Shown: positions 44,564-60,212, counted from the stretch's first letter. The stretch is DNA of 64,000 bases from Adiantum capillus-veneris (GCA_014529385.2 CM043960.1:26361896-26425895), one strand, 5' to 3'. Translations and numbers: made by a program. The notes: generated by a model from the sequence alone, not told the origin.

Positions 44564-45480
44564 CCCCCACTTTTTCATTCTCTCTCTACATATGATCCAT
44601 GACTATCCTGCATATCTAAAACACAGCTCACCATCACAGCTCTCCATGTGTCATTGTCTTTCTGTGTTCCGGTTCCAGCTTTCTTGTTGATTGACTGTAT
44701 GTGCGCCACAATGTGACGAGAGAGGTAGAGCAGCTCGTAGGAGCATACAGTTTGGGGAAAAGTGGGCACAGTAGCGGCCCTCTGATCTGGCCTCTCTCTT
44801 TTAGTGCTGGGACTTGACCCTAATCAGTACAGCGGTGGCGCAGGAGGGATATGGGATAAGCCATGTTGTGTGTGTCAGTCCACCTCCCTTCTGGCATAGC
44901 GTAACCAGCTAGAAAGCCCTACAAGCCCTACAGGGACTAATCAAGTGCCTAAGCCAAAGTGAAAATGTTACAAGGCCTAGCAAGAAAAGTCATCATGCAT
45001 TATTATCATTGAACTTTGATGATGATGTTATTCAATATGTGGATGAATCAAGAACTACCTTTTAAGATTGGGATATCCTCAAGCATATGTATAGCACATA
45101 AGTCAAATTTTTTTCTAAATTGGTATATAATGCAATTGTATGATCTAACCAAGGAACTTGATTAACATGCTTAAAAGGTCTAAAAGCATAACCTATATAC
45201 ATCGTATCAAAAGCCATGCCACAAGAAAAGAACCAAAGTGTCACCAACCTCAAGCCAACCATCAAGTTTTTGTCACCTTTTTACCTTTTTCGTAGGTTGG
45301 TGTGGATGCAATTGAAGAGCTATCCATTCAAGTGCGATGTACACGTCTAGGGAGCCTCATGTACCTTTGTGCCAAATGATGGAAGACACAGTAAGGTTAT
45401 GCTCTTGAGAAGGTGTGCCCTTTGAGTTTGCAGAGATCTGCCTATTCAAGGTAAAGGAATAACCAAATAACTGCACAAAT
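44561..45480. other. Noncoding stretch
   Basis: No supported gene; the minus-strand ORFs here lack recognisable motifs. Confidence 0.4.
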
Positions 45481-45518
45481 TCTATGGCCCTAATACCGTT
45501 TCAAGACAAGGGGCAGCT

Positions 45519-45911
45519 ATGGTGATTCTTGCAAGAAGGCCATTGAAAGACAAGCACACAATTCATTTTAATGATAATAGAGCCTTTACGCATCATGGAG
45601 AAATATCTTACGGGAATAAATTGGACTTACAGACTCTAAACAAATCTCTAAGAGAGAGAACTTTTTGTATTCCTTGTCTGGGTACTTGTTACAAACCTCT
45701 TTCTTGGTCCAAAAATCAAGTTCCATCTAAAGGAGATATTGGTAGTCATCAACGGTTGATCTTTCATAACTACTTTTGTCTAGATTGGAGGCTTTATCAA
45801 GGAATTCCACATGGGTATAACATTAGAAATTGGCATTTATTTCATCATAAGCTTCGTGTTGCTTACAAGTACCAAATCAATGGCGTGACCTCAGTTGGTC
45901 TCTTTCGCTAG
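45519..45911 (+). CDS. Unrecognised ORF, 130 residues
   Basis: ATG 45519 (MVILARRPLKDKHTIHFND) to TAG 45909-45911. The frame is also open upstream for 17 codons (LHKFYGPNTVSRQGAA) to a TAA, so this may be part of an exon. It is rich in H, Y, W and C (FCIPCLGTCYKPLSW; FHNYFCLDWRLYQG). No domain was recognised. Length and amino-acid mix suggest past coding, but it could be chance in a non-conserved region. Confidence 0.3.
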   Translation: MVILARRPLKDKHTIHFNDNRAFTHHGEISYGNKLDLQTLNKSLRERTFCIPCLGTCYKPLSWSKNQVPSKGDIGSHQRLIFHNYFCLDWRLYQGIPHGYNIRNWHLFHHKLRVAYKYQINGVTSVGLFR

Positions 45912-46551
45912 AAATGGCTAAGTGGAGGACTCTTAGGGTTAAGACACTAAAAGGTTCGGTCTCCTCTCTGCATAGTATGAATATCCTGGCTACCTCTAAA
46001 TGTCAGATACTCTACCTTATATGGACGCCAACCATTTTTCTTCTTACGCGCAGCTTGCAGTACACCATGGCTAATTCCTCTCGCTAAATCTTCTTGTGTG
46101 AGGCTTCCTTGAAGCTCCTACAATTTGTCTTCTTGGCCGCAGCATAGAGCAAGCTTCCCGTTGTACTATAGAGCATGCATGGATGCGCCTCTGCTGCTGC
46201 AGACTCTGAGATTAACTGATCAGGACGCAGCAAGAGTTGCGACTGGCAGGAAGGTAGCTGCACGCCTAAGCTAATGTTAATGTGTGCATGCTGCTCATTG
46301 TTTCCATTGCAACCCCAATTACGCTCGAGTAGCTACATCAGCAAAAAAGCATGCGATGCCGAGGCAATGCCCATGAATAATAATCTGCACCATGCGATGC
46401 CGAGGCGATGCCCATGAATGTCTGCACCCGAATTCATGGAGACAGTCGAAATAGACCGCTTGCATCAATGGCAAGCTCGCCATCACCATCGCATGTTGAA
46501 AAGGCAACCAAGCAAACCCTGTATCACAGTCCCCTTCAGGTCGTCCTGCAC

Positions 46552-50070
<3,519 letters not shown>

Positions 50071-50087
50071 AAAACTCTAAATCAGAA

Positions 50088-50734
50088 GCTTGCAAAAAAT
50101 AAGCACTCGTCTATTGATCCTTCAGAGGTAATGGATGAGGAGGATCTACCACCCAATGAATAAGATGATGAGGACTTGGAGTCCAATGAGGTTTTTGAGA
50201 TTGAGGAGGATATTAATCTTGACGTAGAGGCTAAAGAGGAAAGAAAAATATTTACAGTTAAAACATCTGACATCAAACTGCCTTTCGATGTCTCTAGCTT
50301 TAATGAGAAACAATGCTTCCTGGACTACCAGACTTCAAATTTGGTGAGAGATCGTGCATTTTCCTTCATGACATTCAAAATATATTTTCTTTAACTGAGG
50401 ACTTTGCACTTTCCACACTCTCCAAATTTCAAGAGGGGAGGAGTGGATTTGTATCTGATGACAGTAGTGACAACGAGGCAATGGAAACCTCTAGTAACCC
50501 CATGGAGTGCCTCAAACTGCTTTCACAAGGCAGAAAATTATAGAGACACTCCCAGATGAGGCCACCTTCCAAGCTATCAGAAACAACCTCAGTCCATCAA
50601 CTAGTACTCAAGAAGTAGAGGATTGATTTACACATCCCGCACAAGGGTCCTCAAGGTCTGTGGACCTATGGAAGGATGACTTATATATGCAAGATGAGAG
50701 CTACATGGTAAGCCCCCCCCCCCCCTGCCCCCTC

Positions 50735-50765
<31 letters not shown>

Positions 50766-51240
50766 AACTAGCTATCACTGTCTTTCTCTAACTCATCCTT
50801 TTGTGTACATTCATGGATTGCTAAAAAGGATGACTTTCTTTTTTTTCCGGACAAGAGAGTATCATAGAAGGGATGCAGCACTAGGACAATACCTTGCCAG
50901 ACTCTGTGAGACACTCATACTAGTATTTGACAATGGAATGTCCCAAGAGGGAAGTATTCAACATTCACCCTCAAGACGCTCTCACGCTTCCTAGGTGGAC
51001 CAATGCTACCACAAAATGCAGACAAAGTTATCCTCTTCGACAAAGTTTTTGCTACACAATGTTTTGAATACTGTCCGGGGTACACTAGTGGTGGTGCAGC
51101 TTATTATTACACATACACAGCAATGGCACTCACTTTGGGGAAACAAAACCCAAATGAACTATTAGATTATGGCAAACATTTAATGATCCGATACAAGGGT
51201 AATGTGCCAAAAGATATCCATACTCTGTCATCAAGTTGAG
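50088..51240 (+). pseudogene. Unrecognised, broken plus-strand coding region
   Basis: Acidic pieces share strand: LAKNKHSSIDPSEVMDEEDL, then (after one TAA) ESNEVFEIEEDINLDVEAKE to 50394; FALSTLSKFQEGRSGFVSDD in the next frame (to 50543); after the poly(C)/A tract at 50713-50767, RDAALGQYLARLCETLILVF (to 50994) and VILFDKVFATQCFEYCPGY (51003-51239). Frames change several times. The pieces look like one decayed protein with an acidic N-terminal half, but no family was recognised. It converges tail to tail with gene copy A. Confidence 0.3.
50713..50767. repeat. Two poly(C) runs and a poly(A) run
   Basis: C13 at 50713-50725, C22 at 50734-50755, then A12. Confidence 0.95.
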
Positions 51241-51329
51241 AGACTTGTGACTTGTACTGTATCTATTATCTCATTAGGCATCTCTTGTACATGTTGTGAC
51301 CTAAAATCAAAATCTATTGATCCACCTAT

Positions 51330-53846
51330 GGTTACCATATCGCATTGTCTCTCTCCACTTTCTCTAGCCTTCACGAGCACTGAAGTTGTTGAATGCCTCT
51401 ACTCGTTTCCATTTCCTTTGTTGCAAATGCCGAGCAAAGGCCTATTGCTTGTGATGTTGTCGGATAGTCTAATACATGTTTTTGTTACACCCGATGAAGA
51501 ATTCTGCGATAAAACCACTGGAACAACTCTTTCAAACTGTTTGCCTTATCTCAAGAGCCACCATGATGTGTGTGTTTGAAATATGCATTCTTGGCCATGT
51601 AATAAGACTTTTCCAAGCCTTGGGTGTTCCATATGCCTGGGTTTCCATACTTTTGAATGAAGTATGGTAAGTGATTGAAAATGATGTGCTGCAAATAACA
51701 CAAGTTGTCAGAAATTTTAAACAACCTTTTAGCCCTTATCATTTAAAAGGGTGCGTTAACAATACCATCTAATGAATAATCTGAGTTTCAGTCCATTGCG
51801 ACCTAAATGCTTTCTTTAGTAGCTGAAGGTTCTCCTTAAACTTGTTTAGATCATTTTGCATCCACTCATCTTTGTCACACATCAGAAATAGCACATTGAT
51901 GGAACACCACACTTCACCCTTGGCATTGTGAGTTGTGGGTTCATGGTCCTTCACTGCCATATGGAGGTTTTTCCATTGTTGAAACACAATTTTGCTGATA
52001 TATGTGGATTAATATATCCTTCCATGCTTGGTTAGCTTCTTATCTTTGACGCCTATTAGCTTTGATTAAAAAACGAGTGCCTTGACCCCACCAATAGATG
52101 GTTTTCAAGGTACATCTTTATTATTGGTTGACCTTTTCTCGTCCCGCTGAATTTTCACATTGTCCCCATGGAGACCCATCTCTAATAAAACTAGTTCAAG
52201 CGTTGCTACCGCAACCTTCTATTCTTTTGAGTTCTTGATTTTCCAAGCAAACCCAATGTACAAATACACCAACTTCTCCACAATTCTGCAAATAATATGC
52301 ATTGTACAAATATGGACATTGACAAGTGGAATATCAAGAACTGGGTGGAAATTAGGAACCTCATTGTGGCGAGTAGGAGCCTTTCTCCAACATTTTGGGT
52401 CCATCGTCTTTGCAGGCTCCATACAATACAAGCATGGATCCTTTACCATAGCACCCATTCCAAAGTTATACATACATTTCAGTGTTTTAAGGTCACCTGC
52501 AAGATGCCATTGGACCTGAAAGTCTCCCCTCCCATTGACAACCAACACCTTTCCTTGATTCATTTTCTTATTAATGATATCAAGGATAGGGGTTTGATGG
52601 AACACCCAATATAAAATTTCGTGGTCTTCTTTATTTACCTTCAAAATTAAATCCGCATAAGACGTTAAAGAAAATCTTAAATTAAATCTCAAGAGGGCTC
52701 ACCAAAGCTGAAGAGAAGGAGAAGAGAAGGTGGAAATGGAATACCTGAAAAGCACCAAGCCACCATATGTTTTTTCTCATTGAACACTGAAGTATGAAGG
52801 ATCATCACTGGGCCTTTTGAAAGAGCCCTATTCATCAATGTTATTGTGCCTCATTCTTGTTTCTTCTTTTTGAGGATCTTCCACTCATCTAGCTTCAAAA
52901 CTAAATGCAGAACGCCATCTGTCTCTTCAAATGTTACATTGTAGAACTCAACCATTCTAGTTTGCAACAAAGTGAGGTCCATGAAGATATTGTTGTACTC
53001 ATCGTAGGTTACAATTGTTCCTTGAGATCTATAAATACCATCAATATGAAATGGACATCCAATGAAATCTTTCTGTGTATGGTTGAGCTGAAGTCTCTCT
53101 TTCCAAACACTTGCTGATGTTGGTAGAAGCTTAGACTTTATTCCATTCTTCACAAAAATAGAGGAGATAGACTGTTGAATAGCTGAGTACCCTCTCTTAG
53201 TCACACCAAGGGAGTCAAGTGTGCCCTGTATTTCACTTGCAGGCACTACATTCTTTGTAATAAAATGGTCAACAACATCCCTCTGCAAAACCTTATACTT
53301 TTTGTCATGCATTATATCCTTTGTGCGACCACTTTCTATCAAAGGCTTCAACTGCTTTCCTACATTGGCCTTTGGATCTATGTTTTCTTTGTCTGGATAT
53401 ATAGCATGTCTACATAGAAAATATAACAGACATAAGGAAAAACAATGTATAGTTGAAATAAACTAAAAGGTTCACAATACTGACCTCAATGCTTGGATTC
53501 TTTTCTTGAGACCTCCAGAGCCAACCTTCAAGGTTTCAGTCTCTTCTTTTGCACACGAGCACCTATGCTTGTATCTTTCCTTTGTAAGTTACACACTTTT
53601 TCTTGCAATACCTCTATTTCTTGTGTGCACTGCAAAATGGTTTTTTGGTCCTCACAATGCAAAGTACAAAGTTGTATAATCTCATTTTCTTGATGTGGTG
53701 AGCCATGCTTTTCTAAATTTTTTATTTCCCAGTTAGAGCTTTGAAGTAGCCAAGTAGACCAATCTGTCCATCACCTGCAAAGGTCAATAAAGTAGTCGGA
53801 TTTACAAATACAGGGGAGGCATTGGTCATAGGATTCAAAGGATAGA
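51330..53846 (-). pseudogene. Duplicated transposase-like gene, copy A (more complete, broken)
   Basis: The minus-strand exon layout shared with copy B: exon 1 to 53485 (donor GAG|GTCAGT), exon 2 53409-52745, exon 3 from 52638. Exon 2 carries QLKPLIESGRTKDIMHDKKY, GYSAIQQSISSIFV, DFIGCPFHIDGIY and LHLVLKLDEWKIL; exon 3 carries WHLAGDLKTLKCMYNFGMGA and PCLYCMEPAK (C-x2-C). Further 3': VFQQWKNLHMAVKDHE (about 51985), HLPYFIQKYGNPGIWNTQG followed by LEKSYYMAKNAYFKH (about 51640-51570), then KANSLKELFQWFYRRILHR (about 51500). Acidic residues in LKLDE, GDLK and GLEKS, with CxxC after the second, are arranged as in RNase H-fold RAG1/Transib-type enzymes. Several stops and frameshifts are present. 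The function assignment is inference; the gene-like exon structure is seen. Confidence 0.55.
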
Positions 53847-54099
53847 GGCCTAGAACCAACACCCTTGCTCTTTTTTTTGTTGGGGGAAAAACTCACAATT
53901 GTGAGTGAATAAAGTAAATCCTACACCTTAAACCATGTCTAAAACCTTCCCCCTTTTGTTTACACCACGAATGAGCTCTCTAAGATTGAAATGTGTTCGA
54001 CGTTTTTTTCTTTTGCAAAACTCACAATGGTGAGTGAATTATATTGACAACCACAAAATTTACATTTGTGTCATGCTCATGCCGAGCCATGACAACTCC

Positions 54100-57000
54100 T
54101 AGATGTCACTCATACATCAGCTAATAGGGGAGACACCCCATGGACAGCCGGGTTCTTATCTATAGATTCAATTAAAGCAGTGTCAATTAAATTGTTCCAT
54201 TCAATAGAGTTCTTGTGTTTTCCAAAGGCTAGAATTTCCTCCCTACTTTCTTGAATTATCTCTATGAACCTAGCTGTTTCCATTGTTCTGTCAAATAAGC
54301 ACCCGTTCCTAGCCTTCCAGACCTAGTTGAAGTAGCAAAATCTAGCAATTTGTGTTGCAATAAGCAGCTCCTAGATTTTCAACACCTTCCCTCCCAAGAA
54401 CAGATTGCTCTTATATAAGCCTATCTTCCATGTCCTTTGCACCCATTGGCAAATCTTACCCGCAAGGCCGCTGATTGCAGAGCACTCCCTGAAAAGGTGA
54501 GAGAGGTCTTTGCTAGATGTTTTGCATTGAGAGCATCTATCCGGGCCAAATTCTCTAGCTAGAGCCTTTACCCCATCCGGCAATGCTCCCCATAGTACCT
54601 TCCAGAGAAATACCTTCATATTAAGGGGCCATTGTGGTGACTTTCTCCCATCTTGACTTTGGCCACTTCATACCCCACTGTTTGTTCAGTGTGGAGAGAA
54701 CCGATGCATTGAAGCCATAAGTGTGTGGTATATTTCTTTGGTCTGAGGCTTACAAAAGTGTCTATCCTTAGGCAATTGCCATGCTTTCCAATCCACCTCA
54801 GACTCAGAACTAGGTAGGCACCAGCTATCCATCCGCTCTAGGGCTCTGCTAATGAGCATCCTTTTAGTCCCATCCAAGTTGTATTGAAGAACCATTTGGT
54901 CTATACTTTTCCATCAATTACTGCTATAATCCCACAGTTGGTCTAGACATTGGATGCCTTTGTTATTGGTCTTTCTAGCAGCTTCCCTCCAAAATGGGTT
55001 CAGAGAGATGCTTCCCACCTTAGCCAGCCACACACGGACCAATGCGATGCAGAGTTGTGGAAATGCCTTGTCAATTCTCCCCACCCCAAAGTCTCTACCA
55101 CTCTTTTCCATTTCCTAGTAAGCTCTCCCATCACCTCCCTGAGCTTCAAGCTAGCCCACTGTGGGGCAAGAAATTTGTCATGTACCTCGAGCCCTTTCCA
55201 TTTTCCACTTTGATAGTAGAGCTTGGCATTGTCCATTATGGCACTTTCGATAGTAGTTAAGGGTTGGTCTTTCTTTTGCAAGTGTGAACAAATATTTAGC
55301 AGAGTAGGCCTCCACGTGGATACTTGGGTTAAGAATCCCGAGACCTCCTTGCTTGACCGGTCTCGCCACTCTTTCCCAGCTTGCCCACTGCCAAGGCATC
55401 GAGTCTTTGGTGATGTTCTTCCATAGGAATCTTTTTATTGGTTTAAGGAACTCTTTCCAACTACATTTGGCTAGCTTCAATAGTGGACCATTGAAAGCTA
55501 TATACAGGAGCATCAAAGAGTTAATCACTTTCACTCTACTCTAGAAGGGAAGAAGCACATATTCCCATCAATGCATCTTGCTTCTTGTCTTCTCCATGAC
55601 CCAAGTGAATTTTCTCTTTTGGTTAACATCCACCCATAAGGGGACTCCAAGGTGTCAAAACATCTTTCCTCTTGTTACTATCTCCCCAAACAACATTAAT
55701 GGATCGAAAGAGTCGCTCTCAGAGAGAAGGATCAATCTTGATATTTTGATGTTGCACTTAGATCCTGATGCTTTGGCTTATTTTTGTACAATATCCAGAG
55801 CCTTCCTGATCACTTGAGGGAAAGCTTTAAGAAATAGTAGTGAGTCATCCGCAAAAAGCTTAGCTATTAGATTGTTGTTATCAAGGAGAGATAACCCTTG
55901 AATCTCCCCTTTTGTAGCACTATCCTCGAGTAAAGTCACTAGAGGATGAGATCCAATGGTGAAGAAGAGAGGGGCAAGAGGGCACCCATGTTTGATGGAT
56001 CTCTTGACCTCAAACGTTCCCACAATTCTCTCATTGAATAGTAGCTCCGATTGGCTACTAGCACCAAAGGTGTTCACCAACCTGCACATCCGCAGCCCAA
56101 AGCGTAGAGATTTCACGACATCTTCAATAAATAACCATGTAATCCTGTCATAGGCTTTGTCTAAATCCAATTGGATCAAGATACATTCTTGTTTAGTGAA
56201 GCTGGCAAACTTTATGCCCACAATTGTAGCCAGAATGTTATCATATATTGGTCTTCCCTTGATAAATCTATGGTGGTGTGGGGTGATCACTTTGTCTAGA
56301 AGGGGAGAAAGCATGAGGGCAACCATTTTAGCAACAATCTTGTAGGCTACCAACATCATGGTGATGGGTCTCTAGTGTTTCATTTGGGAGTGCACACTTG
56401 TTTTGGGATCGGTTTGATGAGTCCCCTTTTAATACTTGAGTCCAAGACGTCATCAATCAGTGCTTGGTTGTCCATTATCATGATAGGGGACTTCAGATCC
56501 TCCCAAAATTCTTTGAAAAAATCAGTTGTCATGCCATCCCACCAAGGGGATCTCTCTTTACCCAGGGCTTGTAGCGCAATAGAGCATTCCCCTTTGGTAA
56601 ACTCTTTCTCCACGAGGTTGGAGTCCAAAGTGGGGACTGTCTTTTGGACATTTCCCAAAAGAATAGCTCTACCTTCATCCATTTTCAGGGATCAGACTTC
56701 TGGATGTCCTATGATCTGTCGTAGGTGATCCAACATTAGATAAGACATTTTGTTTTGGGTCCTTAACCTTGTTTTATTCTCCATCGGTGAGTGAGTGGAC
56801 AATCCCCCTATTTCTCTTGACTTTAAGGGCTCTATAAAAGTGAGTTTAATTAGCCTCCTCCGGCTAGAGAAAGGTTTCTCTGGACAATATTCTGGCCTTC
56901 CTCACCTCTTCCAGTTGGTAGTCAATGAAGTATTCTTTCGCTTTGAAGCACTTTTTATGCTCCATTTCTGAGGTAGACTCTACTTTTTTTAAAGAATTTA

Positions 57001-57940
57001 GTAGCTTAACTTCGTCCCCAATTTGCTTTAGGCCTGCAATTTTGATTGCTTTCTAAATATTCCTTGCAAATATTTCCCAATCCCTAGGGCTTGCTGCATA
57101 CACATCTTTGTAGAGTTTGCTCATTGTTTTCAAGTCCATGCTTCTAAACAGGGGGTCTTTGAACATGTGGGCCCCTGTCAAAAGCGGTTTCTTAGAGTCT
57201 TGTGTACAATGAGCCTCTCCTTTGGTTTTTTTAAATTTCACGCTCAATGGTATATGATCCAACAGGAACTGTAAGGTTACCACCTTCATCTCAATTAGTG
57301 ATGGTAGCTAGTCATCTTGATGAGAATAGTAACGATCTACTTCTTGATGTTGTGCCAGCATATTGTAGGTTAGTGTACGTGAACCCGGACATGTCATTCC
57401 AAGGCCCCACCTCCCACATGTCTACTAGAGCCCACTTCTCACATGGGCTTATCCATTTGGATCTTTTGGATCCAGCTAGCCTAGATGATGAGCTTGTTCT
57501 ATCCTTTCTCTTCTCCACCATGTTGAAGTATCCCACTAGAAGCCATTCCCCTTCAACATGGAGATCTTCCAATTTCTTCCATAGCTTTGCCCTTTCCTTT
57601 GCTGATCAAGGTCCATAAACATTGACAATGGTTATAAATTGATCTACCCATTTGATTTCAGCTCCTAGGGCCCTCCCAAAGAGGTGATTGAAAACAACCT
57701 TAGGCTCTAAGTCCTTGTCAACAATAGTGAGAACGCCACTGTACCCATCACTATTTTCTCCATAGAAGATGAGTTTCTTCCTAAAGCTTGCTTTCTTCTG
57801 CTTGTGGCATCAAGGTGATGCTCTTGAATAGCCCAACACTTAATACCTTTGCCCTTCTTCGCTTCCTCCCAAAATAGGATGCTCTTCTTCTAGATCTTGA
57901 GCCCTTTCACATTGCAAGAAAGAAGAGTGAACTTTTTCAT
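54100..57940 (-). pseudogene. LINE ORF2: endonuclease and reverse transcriptase, degenerate
   Basis: ATG at 57940 (MKKFTLLSCNVKGLK). The endonuclease continues with QEHHLDATSR and GEWLLVGYFNMVEKRKDR, where the family's GDFN aspartate is replaced by tyrosine, and LLDHIPLS in place of SDH. Then YAASPRDWEIFARNI and KERSPWWDGMTTDFFKEFW (56682-56380). The reverse transcriptase (56359-55778) has LIQLDLDKAYDRITW, SIKHGCPLAPLFFTI and an intact FADDSLLFL. Then RFLWKN, KQGGLGILNPS (55534-55178) and the zinc-binding region CSQCKTSSKDLSHLFRECS (54619-54371), followed by a tail to about 54100. Multiple stops and frameshifts mean it is inactive. Confidence 0.85.
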
Positions 57941-58200
57941 TACTGAGAAAGGGGTACAAACTCCTCCACCTCAAGGTACTCTTCTTCTATGCCCTCTTTC
58001 GTGCTGCCCCCTCAATTGGCCCTTTCCAAATTCCCACTCCTCTCTGTTATCATTGAGTTCTCTGGGTTGGCATCTCGAAGAAACTCAACAACATTATCAT
58101 AGAGGAAGGGGGTTTTGGGGGTGTCTGGCAGGGCTTCTTTTATTTTTCCAACTCCCCGTGCCAAGGATTGAACCGCTTGGCTAGAGAAAGCCTCTAGAGC
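57939..58200 (-). pseudogene. LINE ORF1 C-terminal part
   Basis: The frame ends LEAFSSQAVQSLARGVGKIK, then TPFLYDNVVEFLRDANPENS and, after one internal TGA, EEEYLEVEEFVPLSQ and a TAA. That TAA overlaps the ATG of ORF2 (TAATG, 57938-57942). No zinc knuckle lies in the retained part. The N-terminus is cut off at the junction with gene copy B. Confidence 0.55.
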
Positions 58201-58230
58201 TGACTAGTTCCAAAGCCTCTAGAGCTGACT

Positions 58231-60212
58231 TTTTGATTTTTCAAGCAAACCCAATGTACAGATATACCAACTTCTCTACAATTCGGCAAAGACCGTACAT
58301 TGTTCAAATATGGACATTAACAAGTGCTATGTCCAGAACTGGTCAGAAATTAGAGTCTTGATTGTGACGAGTAGGAGCCTTTCGCCACCACTTTGGGTCC
58401 ATCACCTTTGCAGGCTCCATGCAATACAAGCATGGAGACTTTTCCATGGCACCCATTCCACAATTATACATACACTTCAGTGTTTTGAGATCACCTGAAA
58501 TATGCCATTGAACTTGGAAGTCTCCTCTCCCATCTACAGCCAGTACCTCTCCTTGCTTCATTTGCCTATCAATGATATTTGGAATAGGGGTTTGATGGAA
58601 CACCCAAAATAAAATGTCATGGTCTTCTATTTTCACCTGCAAGATTCATCCTTTTGAGATACGAAATAAATCTAAAATTTAGGTACAATAGAGGGCTTGC
58701 TAGAGCTGCAAAATTGGAAATAACTGGATTACCTGAAATGCACCAAGCCACCATATGTTTGTTTCTGATTGAACATTGAAGTATGAAGGGTCATCAGTGG
58801 GACATTTGGAAAGAGCCCTATTCATTAATGTGATTGTAATTCGCTCTAGCTTCTTCTCTTAAGGATCTCACACTCATCTAGCTTCAAAACAAAATGTAGA
58901 ACGCCGTCTATCTCTTCGAATGTGATATTGTAGAACTCTACCATTCTAGTTTGCAACAAAGTCAGTTCCATGAAGATATTTTTGTACTCATCATAAGTGA
59001 CAGTAGTTCTTTGTGAGCTATAAATATCTTGAATATGAAATGGACATCCAATGAAGTCGGTCTGTTCATTATTGAGCTGGAGTCTTTCCTTCCAAACACT
59101 TGTAGCTATTGGTAAAAGCTTAGACTTGATTCCCTTCTTCACAAACATGGAAGAGATAGACTGTTGAATAGCTGAGTAACCTCTTTTACTAACACCAAGG
59201 GATCCAATGTACCCTGTTTTCTTGGCAGACACTATATTCTTTGAAATGAATATGTCAAAAACATCGCATTGCAAAACCTTAAACTTTTTGTCATGCATCA
59301 TATCCTTTGCAAGACCACTAGTTATCAATGGCTTTAACTGCTTTCTTACATTGGCCTTCGGGTCTATGTTTTCTTTGTCTGAATAGATAGAATCTCTACA
59401 AAGAAAGCATAACTAACATAAGCAAAAACTTAGATTAGTTTAAATTAACTAGACAATTTACAATGCTCACCTCAATGCTTGGATTCTTTTCTTAAGGCCG
59501 CCAGATCCTACCTTCAACGTTTCAAGATTCCGTAGTTTCTTCTTTCGCACAAGAGTGCCTAACATTGTGTCTTTGTTTTGTGGTGAATGTACCTTTGTTT
59601 GCAAGACATGTGATTCTTGTGTGCGCTGCATTACAGTCTTTTGGTCCTCATAATGCAAGTTTGAAAGTCTCTGAATCTCATTTTCTTGGTGCTTCACCAT
59701 GTCTTTATAAGTTTTTGATTTTTTGTTTAGAGCTTTACAGTAGCCAAGCAATCCATTCTCTCCATTACCTGCAAAGGTCAATAAGTTAGTGGGATTTGAA
59801 AATGCAGGGAAAGCATTGGTCATGGGTTCAATGGATAGAGTGAGCCTTTTGTCCAAATATCTAGGTGTTTTGCTCCCTCTGCTCTAAGTCATATGTCAAC
59901 ATCGGTGTCACTTTGATGTTAGTTTTGCCTCGCTTACACAGTGGCGTATATTGGGGATCTAGGTCAATGTGTAGATGATAGAAGGGTCTTTTAAGGAGGA
60001 CATTTGTGGGGGTGGAAGAAGAAGCCATGTATGCAATAGTGCAAGAAAGGGAGGATTTCTTTGAGATCAGTGCACAAACAATGAGAGAGTAAGGAGAGAG
60101 CAGGTTTGGAAGGATACGTCCTATTTCCTTTAGTCATACATTCCACAAACAGGAAACTCCCTCCAATTCCAGGACGTTCATTAAATGCAACTGAAAACAA
60201 ATTATTCTTCAA
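58231..60212 (-). pseudogene. Duplicated transposase-like gene, copy B (3' truncated)
   Basis: Exon 1 to 59471 (ends GGLKKRIQALR; coiled-coil-like NEIQRLSNLHYEDQKTV), intron 59470-59396, exon 2 59395-58733, intron 58732-58637, exon 3 from 58636. The exon 1/2 join keeps the frame exactly (ALR then DSIYSDKENIDPKANVRKQL). Exon 2: MMHDKKFKVLQ, YSAIQQSISSMFVKKG, FIGCPFHIQDIY, LHFVLKLDECEIL, then a frameshift and LERITITLMNRALSKC up to NIWWLGAFQ at the donor. Exon 3: ILFWVFHQTPIPNI, WHISGDLKTLKCMYNCGMGA, PCLYCMEPAK. It stops at about 58231, where the LINE begins. An upstream segment (HLHIDLDPQYTPLCKRGKTN, about 59970) may belong to exon 1. Homologous to copy A throughout. Confidence 0.55.

Larger units (their letters stand above)
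53870..58205 (-). mobile_element. LINE (non-LTR retrotransposon) between the two gene copies
   Basis: Minus-strand order: C-terminal part of ORF1 (to 57939), ORF2 endonuclease, reverse transcriptase, zinc-binding region, 3' UTR. The 3' side contains two copies of a CTCACAATKGTGAGT block (about 53895 and 54018) and T-rich runs on the plus strand that would be A-rich tails. The 5' part of ORF1 is missing. At the 5' junction AAAGCCTCTAGAGCTGACT is tandemly duplicated (58187 and 58212). Confidence 0.85.

Noticed and set aside
51330-53846. True RAG1 ortholog
   Set aside because: Only the order of acidic residues and the CxxC resembles RAG1. Overall sequence identity is too low by eye for orthology.
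57247-57618. Plus-strand 123-residue ORF opposite the LINE
   Set aside because: It is antisense to the endonuclease region of LINE ORF2; no motif.
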